A stretch of DNA of 64,000 bases, taken from contig NZ_JAUZQD010000001.1 in NCBI RefSeq assembly GCF_030709675.1, positions 496,001 through 560,000 of the forward strand, in the 5' to 3' direction. The position numbers and the translations under genes are program-made. Below are positions 1 to 10,051 of the stretch, in pieces (the stretch's first letter is position 1; the number at the start of each line of letters is the position of its first letter). Origin of the DNA: Symbioplanes lichenis. Its GTDB lineage: Bacteria; Actinomycetota; Actinomycetes; Mycobacteriales; Micromonosporaceae. The notes under the pieces are model-generated. The model saw only the letters and a list, made by a program, of their open reading frames with translations. It was not told the origin of the DNA and ran no database searches.

Positions 1-29
1 CCGGCGACGGTCCGGGCAACTCTGTGACC

Positions 30-368
30 ATGAGTGACAGGGACGAGATCACCCACGGCGAGTACGGCGACGGCGTCATCGAGGAGCCGAACAGCTACCG
101 GCCCGAGAAGGGCGACGACGAGGGCGGGCTGTCGAGCACGTACGCGGCCGGGACCGACCCCGAGCAGCTGCTCAACGGTGGGCCGGGGCCGGCGGACGGC
201 GGCGTGATGACGACCACCGGCGGGACGGCCGGGCCGAACAGCTTCCGGCAGCCCGCGCGGCACGGGCCGGGGGTGGCGCCGACGACGACCGGGGACGCGA
301 CCACGGGGAGCATGGACGCGCCGACCGACGGGGCGACCAGCGACGCGACATCGAACTCGATCGACTGA
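30..368 (+). CDS. Hypothetical small acidic, Gly/Thr-rich protein
   Basis: A 112-residue protein that I do not recognise. The ATG at 30 is preferred over the in-frame GTG at 24. The composition is Asp, Glu, Gly, Pro and Thr with few hydrophobic residues and no signal peptide or membrane segment, so it is probably disordered and cytoplasmic. A central stretch is rich in 'TTTGG'-like Gly/Thr runs. It ends 19 bases before the kinase-like gene on the same strand and could be co-transcribed with it. No function is proposed. The reading frame itself is moderately convincing because third positions are GC-rich throughout. Confidence 0.6.
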   Translation: MSDRDEITHGEYGDGVIEEPNSYRPEKGDDEGGLSSTYAAGTDPEQLLNGGPGPADGGVMTTTGGTAGPNSFRQPARHGPGVAPTTTGDATTGSMDAPTDGATSDATSNSID

Positions 369-387
369 GACGCGCTACAGTGCGCCC

Positions 388-1019
388 ATGCTCGGGCCGC
401 TGATCGCCTCCGGACGGGAGGCGGACGTCTATGAGTTCGGCGCCGGCAAGGTGCTTCGGCGCTATCGGCGCGAGGCGGACGTGACCGGCGAGGCGGACGC
501 GATGCGTTACCTCGCCGGGCGGGGCTATCCGGTGCCCGAGGTGTTCGAGGCCGCGGGCGCCGATCTGGTCATGGAGCGGCTGACCGGCCCGACGATGGCG
601 CAGAGCCTGGTCGCCGGGGAGCTGAGCATCGCCGAGGGCGGCGGGCTGCTCGCCGATCTGCACCGGCGGCTGCATGACATCCAGCCCGAACCCGGCGTTT
701 CGATGATCCACCTGGATCTGCACCCCGACAACATTCTGCTGACCGAGCGCGGGCCCGTCGTCATCGACTGGTGCAACGTCCGGCTCGGGGACGGCGACTT
801 CGATCTCGCCCTGACCGCGCTGATCCTGGCCGAGGTCTCGCTCTGGGACCATCCGTTCGCCGCCGGGGCCGGGGAGCTGCTCGAGGCGTTCAAGGCGCGA
901 GCGCCCGGCGACCCGCGGCGGCTGCTGGACGACGCCGTGGCGTTGCGGAGCGGACAGACGAACACGCTGACCGCCGGTGAGATCGCACTGCTTGGGACGG
1001 CCGCTAACCTGGTACGCCT

Positions 1020-1023
<4 letters not shown>
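388..1023 (+). CDS. Aminoglycoside phosphotransferase-fold kinase
   Basis: A 211-residue protein with an APH/protein-kinase-like fold. The catalytic loop 'HLDLHPDNI' lies at residues 108-116 (catalytic Asp110, metal-binding Asn115) and the second metal-binding Asp is in 'VIDWCN' near residue 127. The N-terminus '[10 protein letters not shown]' corresponds to the nucleotide-binding loop. Such proteins phosphorylate small molecules or sugars, and the substrate cannot be told from sequence. It is shorter than typical aminoglycoside kinases (about 260), so an antibiotic-resistance role should not be assumed. Its stop overlaps the start of dtd as ATGA, which suggests translational coupling. Confidence 0.75.
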
Positions 1024-1438
<415 letters not shown>

Positions 1439-1442
<4 letters not shown>

Positions 1443-2224
1443 AAGAACCCGCGGCGCCGCGCCGACTGGGTGAGCCAGTTGTTGAGCTGCGACGTCCAGT
1501 CCACCTGGTCGACCGTGGTGTAGTCGACGTCGAAGCGCCCGAACGCGTCGTGACCCTCGGTGAAGAGGCCGCCGCGCTTGTCGATCTCCAGGACGACCTG
1601 CAGCTGGTAGGGCGTCGGGATGAAGGTGACCTCGAGCTGGTTGATGCCGCCGGCGAACTGCGACGGCGGATAGAACTCGATCTCCTGGTAGAACGGCAGC
1701 TGCTGCTGCACTCCGTAGACCCGGCCGCGCTCGACGTCGGCCCGGCTGAAGCGGAAGCCCAGACGCAGGAAGGCGTCGAGGATGCGCTCCTGGGCCGGCA
1801 GCGGGTGGACGGCCACGGCGTCCAGGTCACCCTTGTCGACGGCCCGGGCGACTTCGAGCTCCGTACGCAACCCCATCGTCATGCCGTGCAGATGTTGCCC
1901 GTACACCTCGGTGATCGGGGTCTCCCACGGCACGTCGAACTTGAACGGGACGTCGTAACGGGCGCCCGCCCCGAGCTTGAACGAGCCGGTCAGGCGTTGC
2001 CGGTGGAACTCCTGGTCGGTGTTGTACTCGCTGTCGCCGCTCTCGACCTCGACCCGGGTGAGCAGCCCCACGGAGACGTACTCGATGTTGACGGGGTGTT
2101 CCCCGCCCATCACGTGGACCTGGCCCTCGAGGAATCCGCCGGGCCGGCAGTTGGGGTTCGTGAGGACCGTCTCGACGGACGGGCCGCCGACACCCATCGC
2201 CTGCATCAACCGCTTGAAGACCAT
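1439..2224 (-). CDS. Spo0M-like sporulation-control protein
   Basis: A 261-residue protein of the Spo0M (SpoOM, arrestin-fold) family. The ATG at 2224 gives the typical N-terminus '[19 protein letters not shown]'. Family features are '[11 protein letters not shown]', two beta-sandwich halves, and the segment '[16 protein letters not shown]' in the second half. In Bacillus Spo0M affects sporulation and cell division, while in actinobacteria its role is undefined. It is divergent from the sigma factor gene, with about 200 bases between them, and convergent with dtd. An in-frame GTG further upstream (2269) would add 15 residues that do not resemble the family. Confidence 0.8.
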
Positions 2225-2422
2225 AACTACGCACGTTACCGCCAGGGGGCCACCGGCAGAACGGGACAAAACCGGTCGCCGGGCTCAGGGTTCTCCCTGA
2301 TTCATGCCACCCGGGGCACTTCCTCACCTCCGCTTAACGCCCCCGAGTCCAGACTTTGATCACCGGCGCGACGAGCGGCGGGCACGCACCACTCACGGTG
2401 AACGCGGGGAGGGGACTGAGGG

Positions 2423-3427
<1,005 letters not shown>

Positions 3428-3440
3428 TTTTCGTGTGCAG

Positions 3441-3473
3441 AAGCCGGTCGCGGTTCGCGGCCGGCTTTTGTCT
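3441..3473 (+). terminator. Rho-independent terminator of the sigma factor gene
   Basis: Inverted repeat AAGCCGG...CCGGCTT (3441-3447 with 3461-3467), with an inner GCG/CGC pairing, followed by TTTTGTCTTT. It begins 13 bases after the stop codon. Confidence 0.8.
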
Positions 3474-3890
3474 TTGTGCGCGGCCGATCAAGATCAAATT
3501 CTTAGGGGCCATGTCGTAGCGGGGTGGCACTTGCAGACCGTCGCTCCCGCCGAGGTGCCCGGCGCGACTCCGCTGGCCGCTGACGCGTCCAGAACGCGGA
3601 GCCCCACCGGGCCACGTGCGTGATCCAAGCTCCCGAAGATCAAACCCATCGCCGCGTCGAGCACAGCCGGACAGCGAACAGCGGGACGGCCGGCAGCGAA
3701 GGCGGGCGGTCAGGTCACGTCCGGCGCCCAGTGGGACGGCCAAGCCGGAAAGGCGGCCGTCGGACGAAGGGCGGACCGGGTGCACGGGCGGACCGGGCTG
3801 ACGGGTGCACGGGCGGACCGGGTGCACGGGCGGAGCGGGCTCACGGCGAGTCGGGCGCACAGGCGGACCAGGCGGCCGGGCGGGGTGGGG
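3474..3890. other. Non-coding stretch between convergent genes
   Basis: About 420 bases between the sigma factor terminator and the end of the acetyltransferase gene. No convincing gene is seen. The first part (around 3481-3540) is noticeably less GC-rich than its surroundings. The last part contains short G-rich tandem repeats, listed separately. Open frames here lack ribosome sites and family resemblance. Confidence 0.6.
3781..3839. repeat. Short tandem repeat, 17-base unit
   Basis: The 17-base unit TGCACGGGCGGACCGGG occurs at 3781-3797 and 3806-3822, and with one change at 3823-3839. Decayed copies lie on both sides (GGGCGGACCGGG at 3769-3780, CGCACAGGCGGACCAGG near 3856). It is non-coding and lies at the 3' side of the convergent pair. 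Confidence 0.75.
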
Positions 3891-6437
3891 TCAGGCGGTT
3901 CGGAGGCGGCGGGGGCCGGTGTCGGGGCGGGTGCCTGGGGTGCCGGTTTCGACGGTGGCGTGGAGGATGGCGTAGCCGTCGGGGCGGGCGAGGACCGGGT
4001 TGAGGGAGAGGGTCCGGAGGGCGGGGTGCTCGTCGGCGAGGCGGCCGACGCGGAGGAGGAGGTCGATCAGGGCGGCGCGGTCGACCGGTTCGGCGCCTCG
4101 GTAGCCCTGCAGCAGCGGCGCCGCCCGGGGCTCGTCGACCAGGGCCGCGGCGGCGCGGTCGGTGAGGGGGGCCGCGCGCCAGGCCAGGTCGCCGAGGAGT
4201 TCGCTGGCGACGCCGCCCAGGCCGAAGCCGACGACCGGGCCGAAGGCGGGGTCCTCGACCACGTCGATCGTGCACGCGACGCCCGGGGCGACCATCGACT
4301 GCACGAGGACCTCGGGGCCGAACGCCGTGGCCAGATCGCGGTAGGCCGCCCGGACGTCGTCCTCGTCGGCCAGCGCCAGACGCACGGCGCCCAGGTCGAT
4401 GCGGTGCCGGAGCGCTCCCCCGGCCGACTTGAGCGCCACCGGGTAGCCCAGGTCACGGGCCGCCACCAGCGCCTGCTCGACGCTGGTCACGGCGGTGGAG
4501 GGCTCGATCTCGATGCCGTAGGCGGCCAGCAGCTCGGCGGGCTCCCCCTCGAGGCCGGCGGCGCCGGGGTCCACGCCGGCCAACGGCGGGACGACGCCGG
4601 GCGGCCGGCGGAGCCACTCGGCGTAGGTCGCGACGCGGCCCAGGGCGCGCACCGCCTCCTCGACCGACGGGTAGGACGGCACGCCGGGCGGCAGCGGGCC
4701 CAGCAGCACCATGGCGACGGTCGGCTTCTCGCCGGCGAGGGCCACGCTGGCCAGCGCCGCGGCGAAGTCGGCGTCCTCGTCGGGGAGCTGGCCGGGCAGC
4801 GGTGGCGCGAAGACGGCCACCAGGGCGTCGACCCGGTCGTCGACGGCCGCGTCGGCCAGGGCGTCGGCGAAGTCGTGGGCGCCGGCCGTGGGGCTGAGGT
4901 CGCTCGGGTAGCCCTCGGCCACGGTCAGGCCGTTGCCCCGGCACGCCGCCACGGCCAGGCCGGACAGCGCCGAGGAGTTGCCGACGATGCCGACCCGGCG
5001 GCCGGCGGGCAACGGCTGGTGGGCGAGCAGGACGCCCACGTCGAAGAGCTCGGCGACGGTGTCGACGCGGATCATGCCCGAGCGGGCGAACAGGGCGGTG
5101 ACGGCCTTGGTGTCGGGCCCCGGCAGGTCTCCGGCCAGCCCCGGCGGGCGGGTCGCGGAGGCCACGGCGACCACCGGCTTGGTGCGGCTCATCCGGCGGG
5201 CCAGCCGCGCGAACTTCCGCGGGTTGCCGAACGTCTCGAGATAGAGCAGCACGGCGTCCGTACGCGGATCGTCCTGCCAATATTGCAGGAGGTCGTTGCC
5301 GGAGACGTCGACGCGGTTGCCCGCCGACACGAAGCTCGACAGCCCGAGGCCGCGCCGTTCCGCCTCGGCCAGCAGCGCGACCCCGAGGGCACCGGACTGG
5401 CTGAAGAAGCCGACCCGCCCCGGCGGGGGCAGGCGGGGCGCGAGCGTGGCGTTGAGCCGTACCGTGGGATCGGTGTTGGCGATCCCCAGGCAGTTGGGGC
5501 CGACGACGCGCAACCCGGCAGCGTGCGCGGCCTCCACCAGGGCTCGCTGCGCCCGCACGCCCTCCGCGCCTGCCTCCGCGAAGCCGGCGGAGACGATCAC
5601 CACCCCGCCCGCGCCGGCCGCGGCGGCGTCGGCGAGGGCGGTCGCGACGCCGTCCGGGGGCACGGCCACGACGGCGAGATCGATGTCACTGCCCGCGTCC
5701 TTCGCCGACCGGTACGCCGGGAGGCCCGCCACCCGCGCGGCACTGCGATGCACGGGCACGAGCGAGCCGGTGAACCCGCCGTCGCGCAGGTGACCGAGCA
5801 TCGCGGCGCCGATGCCCTGCCCGCTGGCACTCGCCCCGTAGACCGCGACGCCCCGCGGGTGCAACAGCCGGGCGATCGACCGGGACTCGGTCAGCTGCTC
5901 CCTGTTCTCCTGGACCTCGCGGGAACGCTCCGTCGGGGCGATCGGAAAGCTGAGGTGCACGACGCCGTCCGCGTATTCCCGCTGCACGTGATAGCCGAAG
6001 TCGCTGAAGACCCGGAGCATCCCGCCGTTCTGCGGGAGCACCTCGGCCACGAACCGGGTGATGCCGTTGCCCCGGGCCGCCTCGGCGAGATGCTCGAGCA
6101 GCACCGACCCGATCCCCCGGCCCTGGTGCGCGTCCTCCACCACGAAGGCCACCTCGGCCTCGGGCGACTCCGGGCCCAGCCGCTCGTAGCGCCCGACCGC
6201 CATGATCTGCGGCCCGGACACGATGACGAACGCCTCGCGGTCGCGATGGTCGACGGTGACGAAGCGGGCCAGGTCACGCTCCGGAATGCGCGGATAGGGC
6301 GAGAAGTAGCGCAGGTAGCGCGTGCGGTCGCTCATCCGCGAGTGGAACTCCACGATCGCCTGCGCGTCGGCCGGCTCGATCGGCCGCAGATGCACGGCGC
6401 GGCCGTCCGACAGCAGGACGTCGGCCTCCCTGCCCAT
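3891..6437 (-). CDS. GNAT acetyltransferase/NDP-forming acyl-CoA synthetase fusion (Pat-like)
   Basis: An 848-residue protein. An N-terminal GNAT domain (about residues 1-165) carries the acetyl-CoA motif 'HQGRGIGSVLLEHL'. Next come a CoA-binding Rossmann domain ('VAVYGASASGQGIG'), a succinyl-CoA-ligase-like domain ('FFSQSGALGVALL', 'VGNSSALSGLAV') and a C-terminal ATP-grasp half ('YPVALKSAGGALRHRIDLG'). This is the actinobacterial order of the Pat-type protein lysine acetyltransferases, in which the synthetase part is often a sensor rather than an enzyme. A strong GGAGGTGAGG site (6441-6450) fixes the ATG at 6437. It lies downstream of the acuC-like deacetylase on the same strand, which supports a role in reversible acetylation. 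A true ADP-forming acetyl-CoA synthetase activity is an alternative. Confidence 0.85.
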   Translation of the reverse strand: MGREADVLLSDGRAVHLRPIEPADAQAIVEFHSRMSDRTRYLRYFSPYPRIPERDLARFVTVDHRDREAFVIVSGPQIMAVGRYERLGPESPEAEVAFVVEDAHQGRGIGSVLLEHLAEAARGNGITRFVAEVLPQNGGMLRVFSDFGYHVQREYADGVVHLSFPIAPTERSREVQENREQLTESRSIARLLHPRGVAVYGASASGQGIGAAMLGHLRDGGFTGSLVPVHRSAARVAGLPAYRSAKDAGSDIDLAVVAVPPDGVATALADAAAAGAGGVVIVSAGFAEAGAEGVRAQRALVEAAHAAGLRVVGPNCLGIANTDPTVRLNATLAPRLPPPGRVGFFSQSGALGVALLAEAERRGLGLSSFVSAGNRVDVSGNDLLQYWQDDPRTDAVLLYLETFGNPRKFARLARRMSRTKPVVAVASATRPPGLAGDLPGPDTKAVTALFARSGMIRVDTVAELFDVGVLLAHQPLPAGRRVGIVGNSSALSGLAVAACRGNGLTVAEGYPSDLSPTAGAHDFADALADAAVDDRVDALVAVFAPPLPGQLPDEDADFAAALASVALAGEKPTVAMVLLGPLPPGVPSYPSVEEAVRALGRVATYAEWLRRPPGVVPPLAGVDPGAAGLEGEPAELLAAYGIEIEPSTAVTSVEQALVAARDLGYPVALKSAGGALRHRIDLGAVRLALADEDDVRAAYRDLATAFGPEVLVQSMVAPGVACTIDVVEDPAFGPVVGFGLGGVASELLGDLAWRAAPLTDRAAAALVDEPRAAPLLQGYRGAEPVDRAALIDLLLRVGRLADEHPALRTLSLNPVLARPDGYAILHATVETGTPGTRPDTGPRRLRTA

Positions 6438-6611
6438 GATCCTCACCTCCCTGCGATGGCTCGTCGTCATTGTGTGCCGCCGGCCGGCGGGTCGGCACGG
6501 TCATTGGTCCCGATCAGCTCCCGCTCGACGCCCGCATGCCGAATCCGAACCGCCTGACCTGCGACCACCGCTCGCGAATGTCACGTGGGTCACCCCCTTC
6601 GCTGCCCGGCG

Positions 6612-7796
6612 TCAGTCGCGGCCGTCGTGGGGATCAAGCCCGTGCAGGGGGAAGACGGCCATCCGGGTGGCGAGGATGGCCTTGTCGACGGGGTCGGGCG
6701 TGGTGCCGGGCTGCCAGCGCTCGACGGGCGGCGGCCTGCCGTCGGTGAGCGTCTCGGGCACCGGTGTGCCCGGGCGGCGCTCGGCGGCCAGCTCGCGCCA
6801 GGCGGCCGGGGTGGCGGTCGCCGGGTCGAGCGGCTCGCCCGTGGCCACGGCCAGGAGGTGGGTCCAGGCGCGCGGCACGACCTCCACCAGCGCGTACCCC
6901 CCGCCGCCGAAGGCGACCCACCGCCCGTCGCACAGCTCGTCGGCGAGGGCACGCAACGCCACGTAGGCGGCGCGCTGGCCGTCGACCGAGAGCTGCAGGT
7001 CGGCGAGCGGATCGAGCCGGTGGGAGTCGGCGCCGCACTGCGTGACCAGCAGCTGGGGCCGGAAGGACCGCAGCACCGACGGCACCACGGCGTGGAAGGC
7101 CCGCAGCCAGCCCGCGTCCTCGGTCGTGGGCGGCAGCGCCACGTTGACCGCCAGCCCCTCGGCCCCGGGCCCGCCGGTCTCGTCCGGATAGCCGGTGCCC
7201 GGGAACAGGGTGAGCGGCGACTCGTGCAGGCTCACCGTCAGCACCCGCGGATCGTCGTAGAAGGCCGCCTGCACCCCGTCGCCGTGATGCACGTCCACGT
7301 CGACGTAGGCGATCCGCTCGGCGCCCTGGGCGAGCAGGCGCGCGATGGCGACCGCCGGGTCGTTGTAGACGCAGAAGCCGGCCGCCCGCGCCGCCATGGC
7401 GTGATGCAGCCCACCGGAGACGTTGACCGCACGCGTGGCGGCCCCCGACCAGACCGCCTCGGCGGCCGCGATCGAGGCGCCGCAGATCCGGGCCGACGCC
7501 TCGTGCATGTCCTCAAAAACCGGGTTGTCGGGCGTATTGAGGCCCCAGCCGCGGAAGAACGGGTCGCGCGGCGCGATCCGCACGGCCTCCAGATAGTCGG
7601 CGCGGTGAATCCGGGTGAGCGCGGCGTCGTCGGCCATGGCGGGCGTGATCATGCGCACTCCCGGCCGGTCGAGGACGCCCAGCTCGCGCGCGAGCGCCAT
7701 GGTGAGCTCCACCCGCACCGGATCGAGCGGGTGATCACCCATGTCGTAGCGCAGCAGGGCCTCGTCCCACACGATCGCTGTCGTTCCCTCGGCCAT
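6612..7796 (-). CDS. acuC: AcuC-type acetoin utilization/lysine deacetylase
   Basis: A 394-residue zinc-dependent deacetylase of the histone-deacetylase/AcuC family. Catalytic and metal-binding blocks are visible: 'GGLHHAMAARAAGFCVYND', 'YVDVDVHHGDGVQAAF' (metal Asp and His) and 'TQCGADSHRLDP'. Known AcuC proteins deacetylate acetyl-CoA synthetase. The ATG at 7796 gives family-typical length, while in-frame sequence upstream is unlike the family. The next gene on the strand, 174 bases downstream, is the Pat-like acetyltransferase, an arrangement that recalls the acuABC operon of Bacillus. It is divergent from ideR. Confidence 0.87.
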   Translation of the reverse strand: MAEGTTAIVWDEALLRYDMGDHPLDPVRVELTMALARELGVLDRPGVRMITPAMADDAALTRIHRADYLEAVRIAPRDPFFRGWGLNTPDNPVFEDMHEASARICGASIAAAEAVWSGAATRAVNVSGGLHHAMAARAAGFCVYNDPAVAIARLLAQGAERIAYVDVDVHHGDGVQAAFYDDPRVLTVSLHESPLTLFPGTGYPDETGGPGAEGLAVNVALPPTTEDAGWLRAFHAVVPSVLRSFRPQLLVTQCGADSHRLDPLADLQLSVDGQRAAYVALRALADELCDGRWVAFGGGGYALVEVVPRAWTHLLAVATGEPLDPATATPAAWRELAAERRPGTPVPETLTDGRPPPVERWQPGTTPDPVDKAILATRMAVFPLHGLDPHDGRD

Positions 7797-8029
7797 GGCA
7801 GTCACTCTGCCACGGGGGCCCGACAGGAATTCCCGGCGCGGCCCGGGCGTTGCGCCTCCCATGCACCGGACGACCTGGGAGAACTGGCAAAAAGCGCAAC
7901 CCCGGCCGCGCCGGACGAGTCGGGACCGGCGCGAGCCCGTCCGGTTCGGTAAGGTCTTGTGACCCACCTCGTCGGCATGAAGTCAAGACCCGGCTGCGAG
8001 GTAATATCGCTGCTGGGAGGACCACAACC
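7797..8029. promoter_or_regulatory. Divergent acuC/ideR promoter region
   Basis: An intergenic span between two divergent genes. A -10-like TAATAT at 8002-8007 points to the right. No good -35 hexamer stands 17 bases before it (TTGTGA at 7957-7962 is too far away). No iron-box palindrome was seen. Confidence 0.35.
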
Positions 8030-8098
8030 GTGAACGTTCCCGTCGATACCACTGCATGTAACGGCGCCTCGCGCTCCGTTGGGGAGGTCGGCGCATGA
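8030..8098 (+). CDS. Possible 22-residue leader peptide of ideR
   Basis: A GTG at 8030 is preceded by GGGAGG (8015-8020) at normal spacing. It opens a 22-codon frame, 'VNVPVDTTACNGASRSVGEV' plus two residues, whose stop overlaps the ideR start as ATGA (8095-8098). The ribosome site and coupling make it plausible that it is translated. No family is recognised and it may simply be upstream sequence. Confidence 0.35.
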   Translation: MNVPVDTTACNGASRSVGEVGA

Positions 8099-8814
8099 AG
8101 GCGTCCGTGCACAAGCACGATCTGGTCGACACCACCGAGATGTACCTGCGCACGATCCTCGAGCTCGAGGAGGAGGGCGTGCCGCCGCTGCGGGCCCGCA
8201 TCGCCGAGCGCCTGCACCAGAGCGGCCCGACGGTCAGCCAGACGGTCGCCCGCATGGAGCGCGACGGCCTGCTCAGCGTGGAAAATGACCGCCACCTCGT
8301 GCTGACCGAGGAGGGCCGCGAGACCGCCGTCGCGGTCATGCGCAAGCACCGGCTGGCCGAGCTCCTGCTCGTCAACGTCATCGGCATGCCCTACGAGGAG
8401 GCCCACGAGGAGGCCTGCCGCTGGGAGCACGTGATGAGCGACTCGGTCGAGCGCCGGGTCTATGAGCTGCTCAACCGGCCCAGCCGCTCGCCCTACGGCA
8501 ACCCGATCCCCGGTCTCGAGGTCCTCGGCGTGCCCACGGAGCTGGCCGACGAGGAGACCCTGCCGACGATCGTGGGCACGGGCGAGCGCAACCTCGCCTT
8601 CCCCGGCCTGAGCGGCAGCGTCGTCGTCCGGCGCATCTGCGAGAGCGTCCAGACCAACGCGGGTGTGCTCCGCCAGCTGCACGCCGCGGGCATCGACCCG
8701 GGCGCCACGGTCACCGTGGCCCAGGAGCGCGACGGCGTGACCATCGACCGGTCGGGCGACAAGATCCGCCTGCCCCGCGAGGTCGCCTCCCGCGTGTTCG
8801 TCGACGCCCACTGA
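8095..8814 (+). CDS. ideR: Iron-dependent repressor, DtxR/IdeR family
   Basis: A 239-residue metalloregulator. The N-terminal helix-turn-helix region 'LVDTTEMYLRTILELEEEG' and 'IAERLHQSGPTVSQTVARM' is the IdeR/DtxR signature. Next is the metal-binding/dimerisation region 'HRLAELLLVNVIGMPYEEAH', with 'CRWEHVMSD' (Cys and His ligands), and an SH3-like C-terminal domain from about residue 165. With Fe(II) bound it would repress siderophore and iron-uptake genes. The ATG at 8095 has GGGGAGG (8081-8087) upstream and overlaps the stop of a possible leader peptide. A hairpin terminator follows. Confidence 0.93.
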   Translation: MKASVHKHDLVDTTEMYLRTILELEEEGVPPLRARIAERLHQSGPTVSQTVARMERDGLLSVENDRHLVLTEEGRETAVAVMRKHRLAELLLVNVIGMPYEEAHEEACRWEHVMSDSVERRVYELLNRPSRSPYGNPIPGLEVLGVPTELADEETLPTIVGTGERNLAFPGLSGSVVVRRICESVQTNAGVLRQLHAAGIDPGATVTVAQERDGVTIDRSGDKIRLPREVASRVFVDAH

Positions 8815-8842
8815 GACGCGCACTGAGCAGCACCAGCACGTC

Positions 8843-8880
8843 CTGAGACCGCGGCGCCGGGTTCGGCATCGCGGTCTCAG
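8843..8880. terminator. Bidirectional hairpin between ideR and the DUF5522 gene
   Basis: An 11-base perfect stem CTGAGACCGCG (8843-8853) with CGCGGTCTCAG (8870-8880). There is no long T run on either side. It overlaps the stop codon region of the minus-strand DUF5522 gene. Confidence 0.65.
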
Positions 8881-9107
8881 TCGTCGTAGTAGGGGCAGTG
8901 CCGGCAACCGCGGCCGCAACAGGTGCCGCGCCGTGCGAGAAACCCGGCGGTGAGCACGAACAGGCCGGTGTCAGGGTCGAGATACCCGGGCTGCCCGGCC
9001 TCCAGGGCCGCCTCGTGCGCCGCCAGGATCTCGGCCCGCCGGGGATGCGCCGGCGCCAGACGGGCCGGGTGCGGCTGGGTCAACGGTCGGGGGGCCGGCT
9101 TGTCCAC
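8877..9107 (-). CDS. DUF5522 family small Cys-rich protein
   Basis: A 76-residue protein with the conserved block 'GYLDPDTGLFVLTAGFL' followed by 'RRGTCCGRGCRHCPY' at its C-terminus. The four closely spaced Cys with His suggest metal binding. This matches the DUF5522 family, which is short and of unknown function. The preceding residues are Pro/His/Arg-rich. It is convergent with ideR and divergent from the hydrolase gene. Confidence 0.8.
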   Translation of the reverse strand: MDKPAPRPLTQPHPARLAPAHPRRAEILAAHEAALEAGQPGYLDPDTGLFVLTAGFLARRGTCCGRGCRHCPYYDD

Positions 9108-9148
9108 ATGGAGAACCGTACGCGCGGGAGCAGAGGGAGCAGAACGTC

Positions 9149-10051
9149 GTGATCAATGACCGGCTTGTCGATGCGGGTGAGCTGCCCGTCGCGGTGCGGG
9201 ACTTCGGCGGCGATCTGCCTCCCCTGCTCCTGCTGCACGGCGCGGGCGGCAACCTCGCCGGGATGACCGCGCTGGCCCGGGCGCTCCGGCCCCGGCACCG
9301 TGTCATCACCGTGGACCTGCGCGGGCACGGCCGCTCCGGGGACGGCCCGTGGAGCTGGGACGCCGGGCTGGGCGACATCGCCGCGGTGACCGTACAGATG
9401 GAATTGGACCGGCCCGCCGTGGTGGGCCACTCCTTCGGCGGGGTGCTCGCGGCGCTGTGGGGTCAGCGGCACCCCGAGGCGCCGGGCGTCGTCAACCTGG
9501 ACGGCAATCCGCCGCCCACCCGGGCCAGCCAGGTGGGCGGGCTCGAGGCGGAGCTCGCCCGGCTCACCTCGGTCTTCGACTCGATGGAGGCCATGGCCGG
9601 GCCCACGCTGCCGACCACCGAGCTGCCCGAGCTGATCGAGCGGCAGCGGGCGATCGCGCGTCAGGCCGGCTACCACGAGAAGCTCTGGATCGAGGCCTTC
9701 CGGCGCAACGTCGTGAGCAAGGACGGCGAGACCACCGTACGGCCCTCCGGGGCGACCGTCTCCGCGCTGCGCAAGCTGATCACGGAGATCGACCTCGGAC
9801 CCGTGTACGCATCGACGCCCGCCCCGACCCTCGCCGTGCTCGCGACGCGGGACACGCCGGAGCAGGAGCCGTTCGCCGAGCTGTACGCCGCGTACCGTCG
9901 CCACCTCGTCGACCAGGCCGCGACGGCGGCCAAGGAGAACCCGCAGCTGCGCTACCTGTCGCTGGAGGGCGCGTCGCACGCCATGCCCCTGGAGCAGCCG
10001 GAGGTCGTGGCGGCGCTGATCAGCGACTTTCTTGGGGCTGCAACGGCCTAG
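9149..10051 (+). CDS. Alpha/beta hydrolase
   Basis: A 300-residue alpha/beta-hydrolase. The oxyanion segment 'LLLHGAGGNLAG' is near residue 27, 'VDLRGHGRSG' follows, the nucleophile elbow 'VGHSFGGVLAAL' holds Ser near residue 93, and the C-terminal His is in 'GASHAMPLEQPE'. The substrate is unknown. The GTG start at 9149 is supported by a GGGAG site about 10 bases upstream. The 3' end overlaps the convergent MFS gene by 32 bases. Confidence 0.85.
   Translation: MINDRLVDAGELPVAVRDFGGDLPPLLLLHGAGGNLAGMTALARALRPRHRVITVDLRGHGRSGDGPWSWDAGLGDIAAVTVQMELDRPAVVGHSFGGVLAALWGQRHPEAPGVVNLDGNPPPTRASQVGGLEAELARLTSVFDSMEAMAGPTLPTTELPELIERQRAIARQAGYHEKLWIEAFRRNVVSKDGETTVRPSGATVSALRKLITEIDLGPVYASTPAPTLAVLATRDTPEQEPFAELYAAYRRHLVDQAATAAKENPQLRYLSLEGASHAMPLEQPEVVAALISDFLGAATA

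Noticed and set aside
3780..6557. Very long plus-strand frame opposite the Pat-like gene
   Set aside because: It is the antisense shadow of a well-supported protein. Its composition is Arg/Gly/His-rich with no family resemblance.
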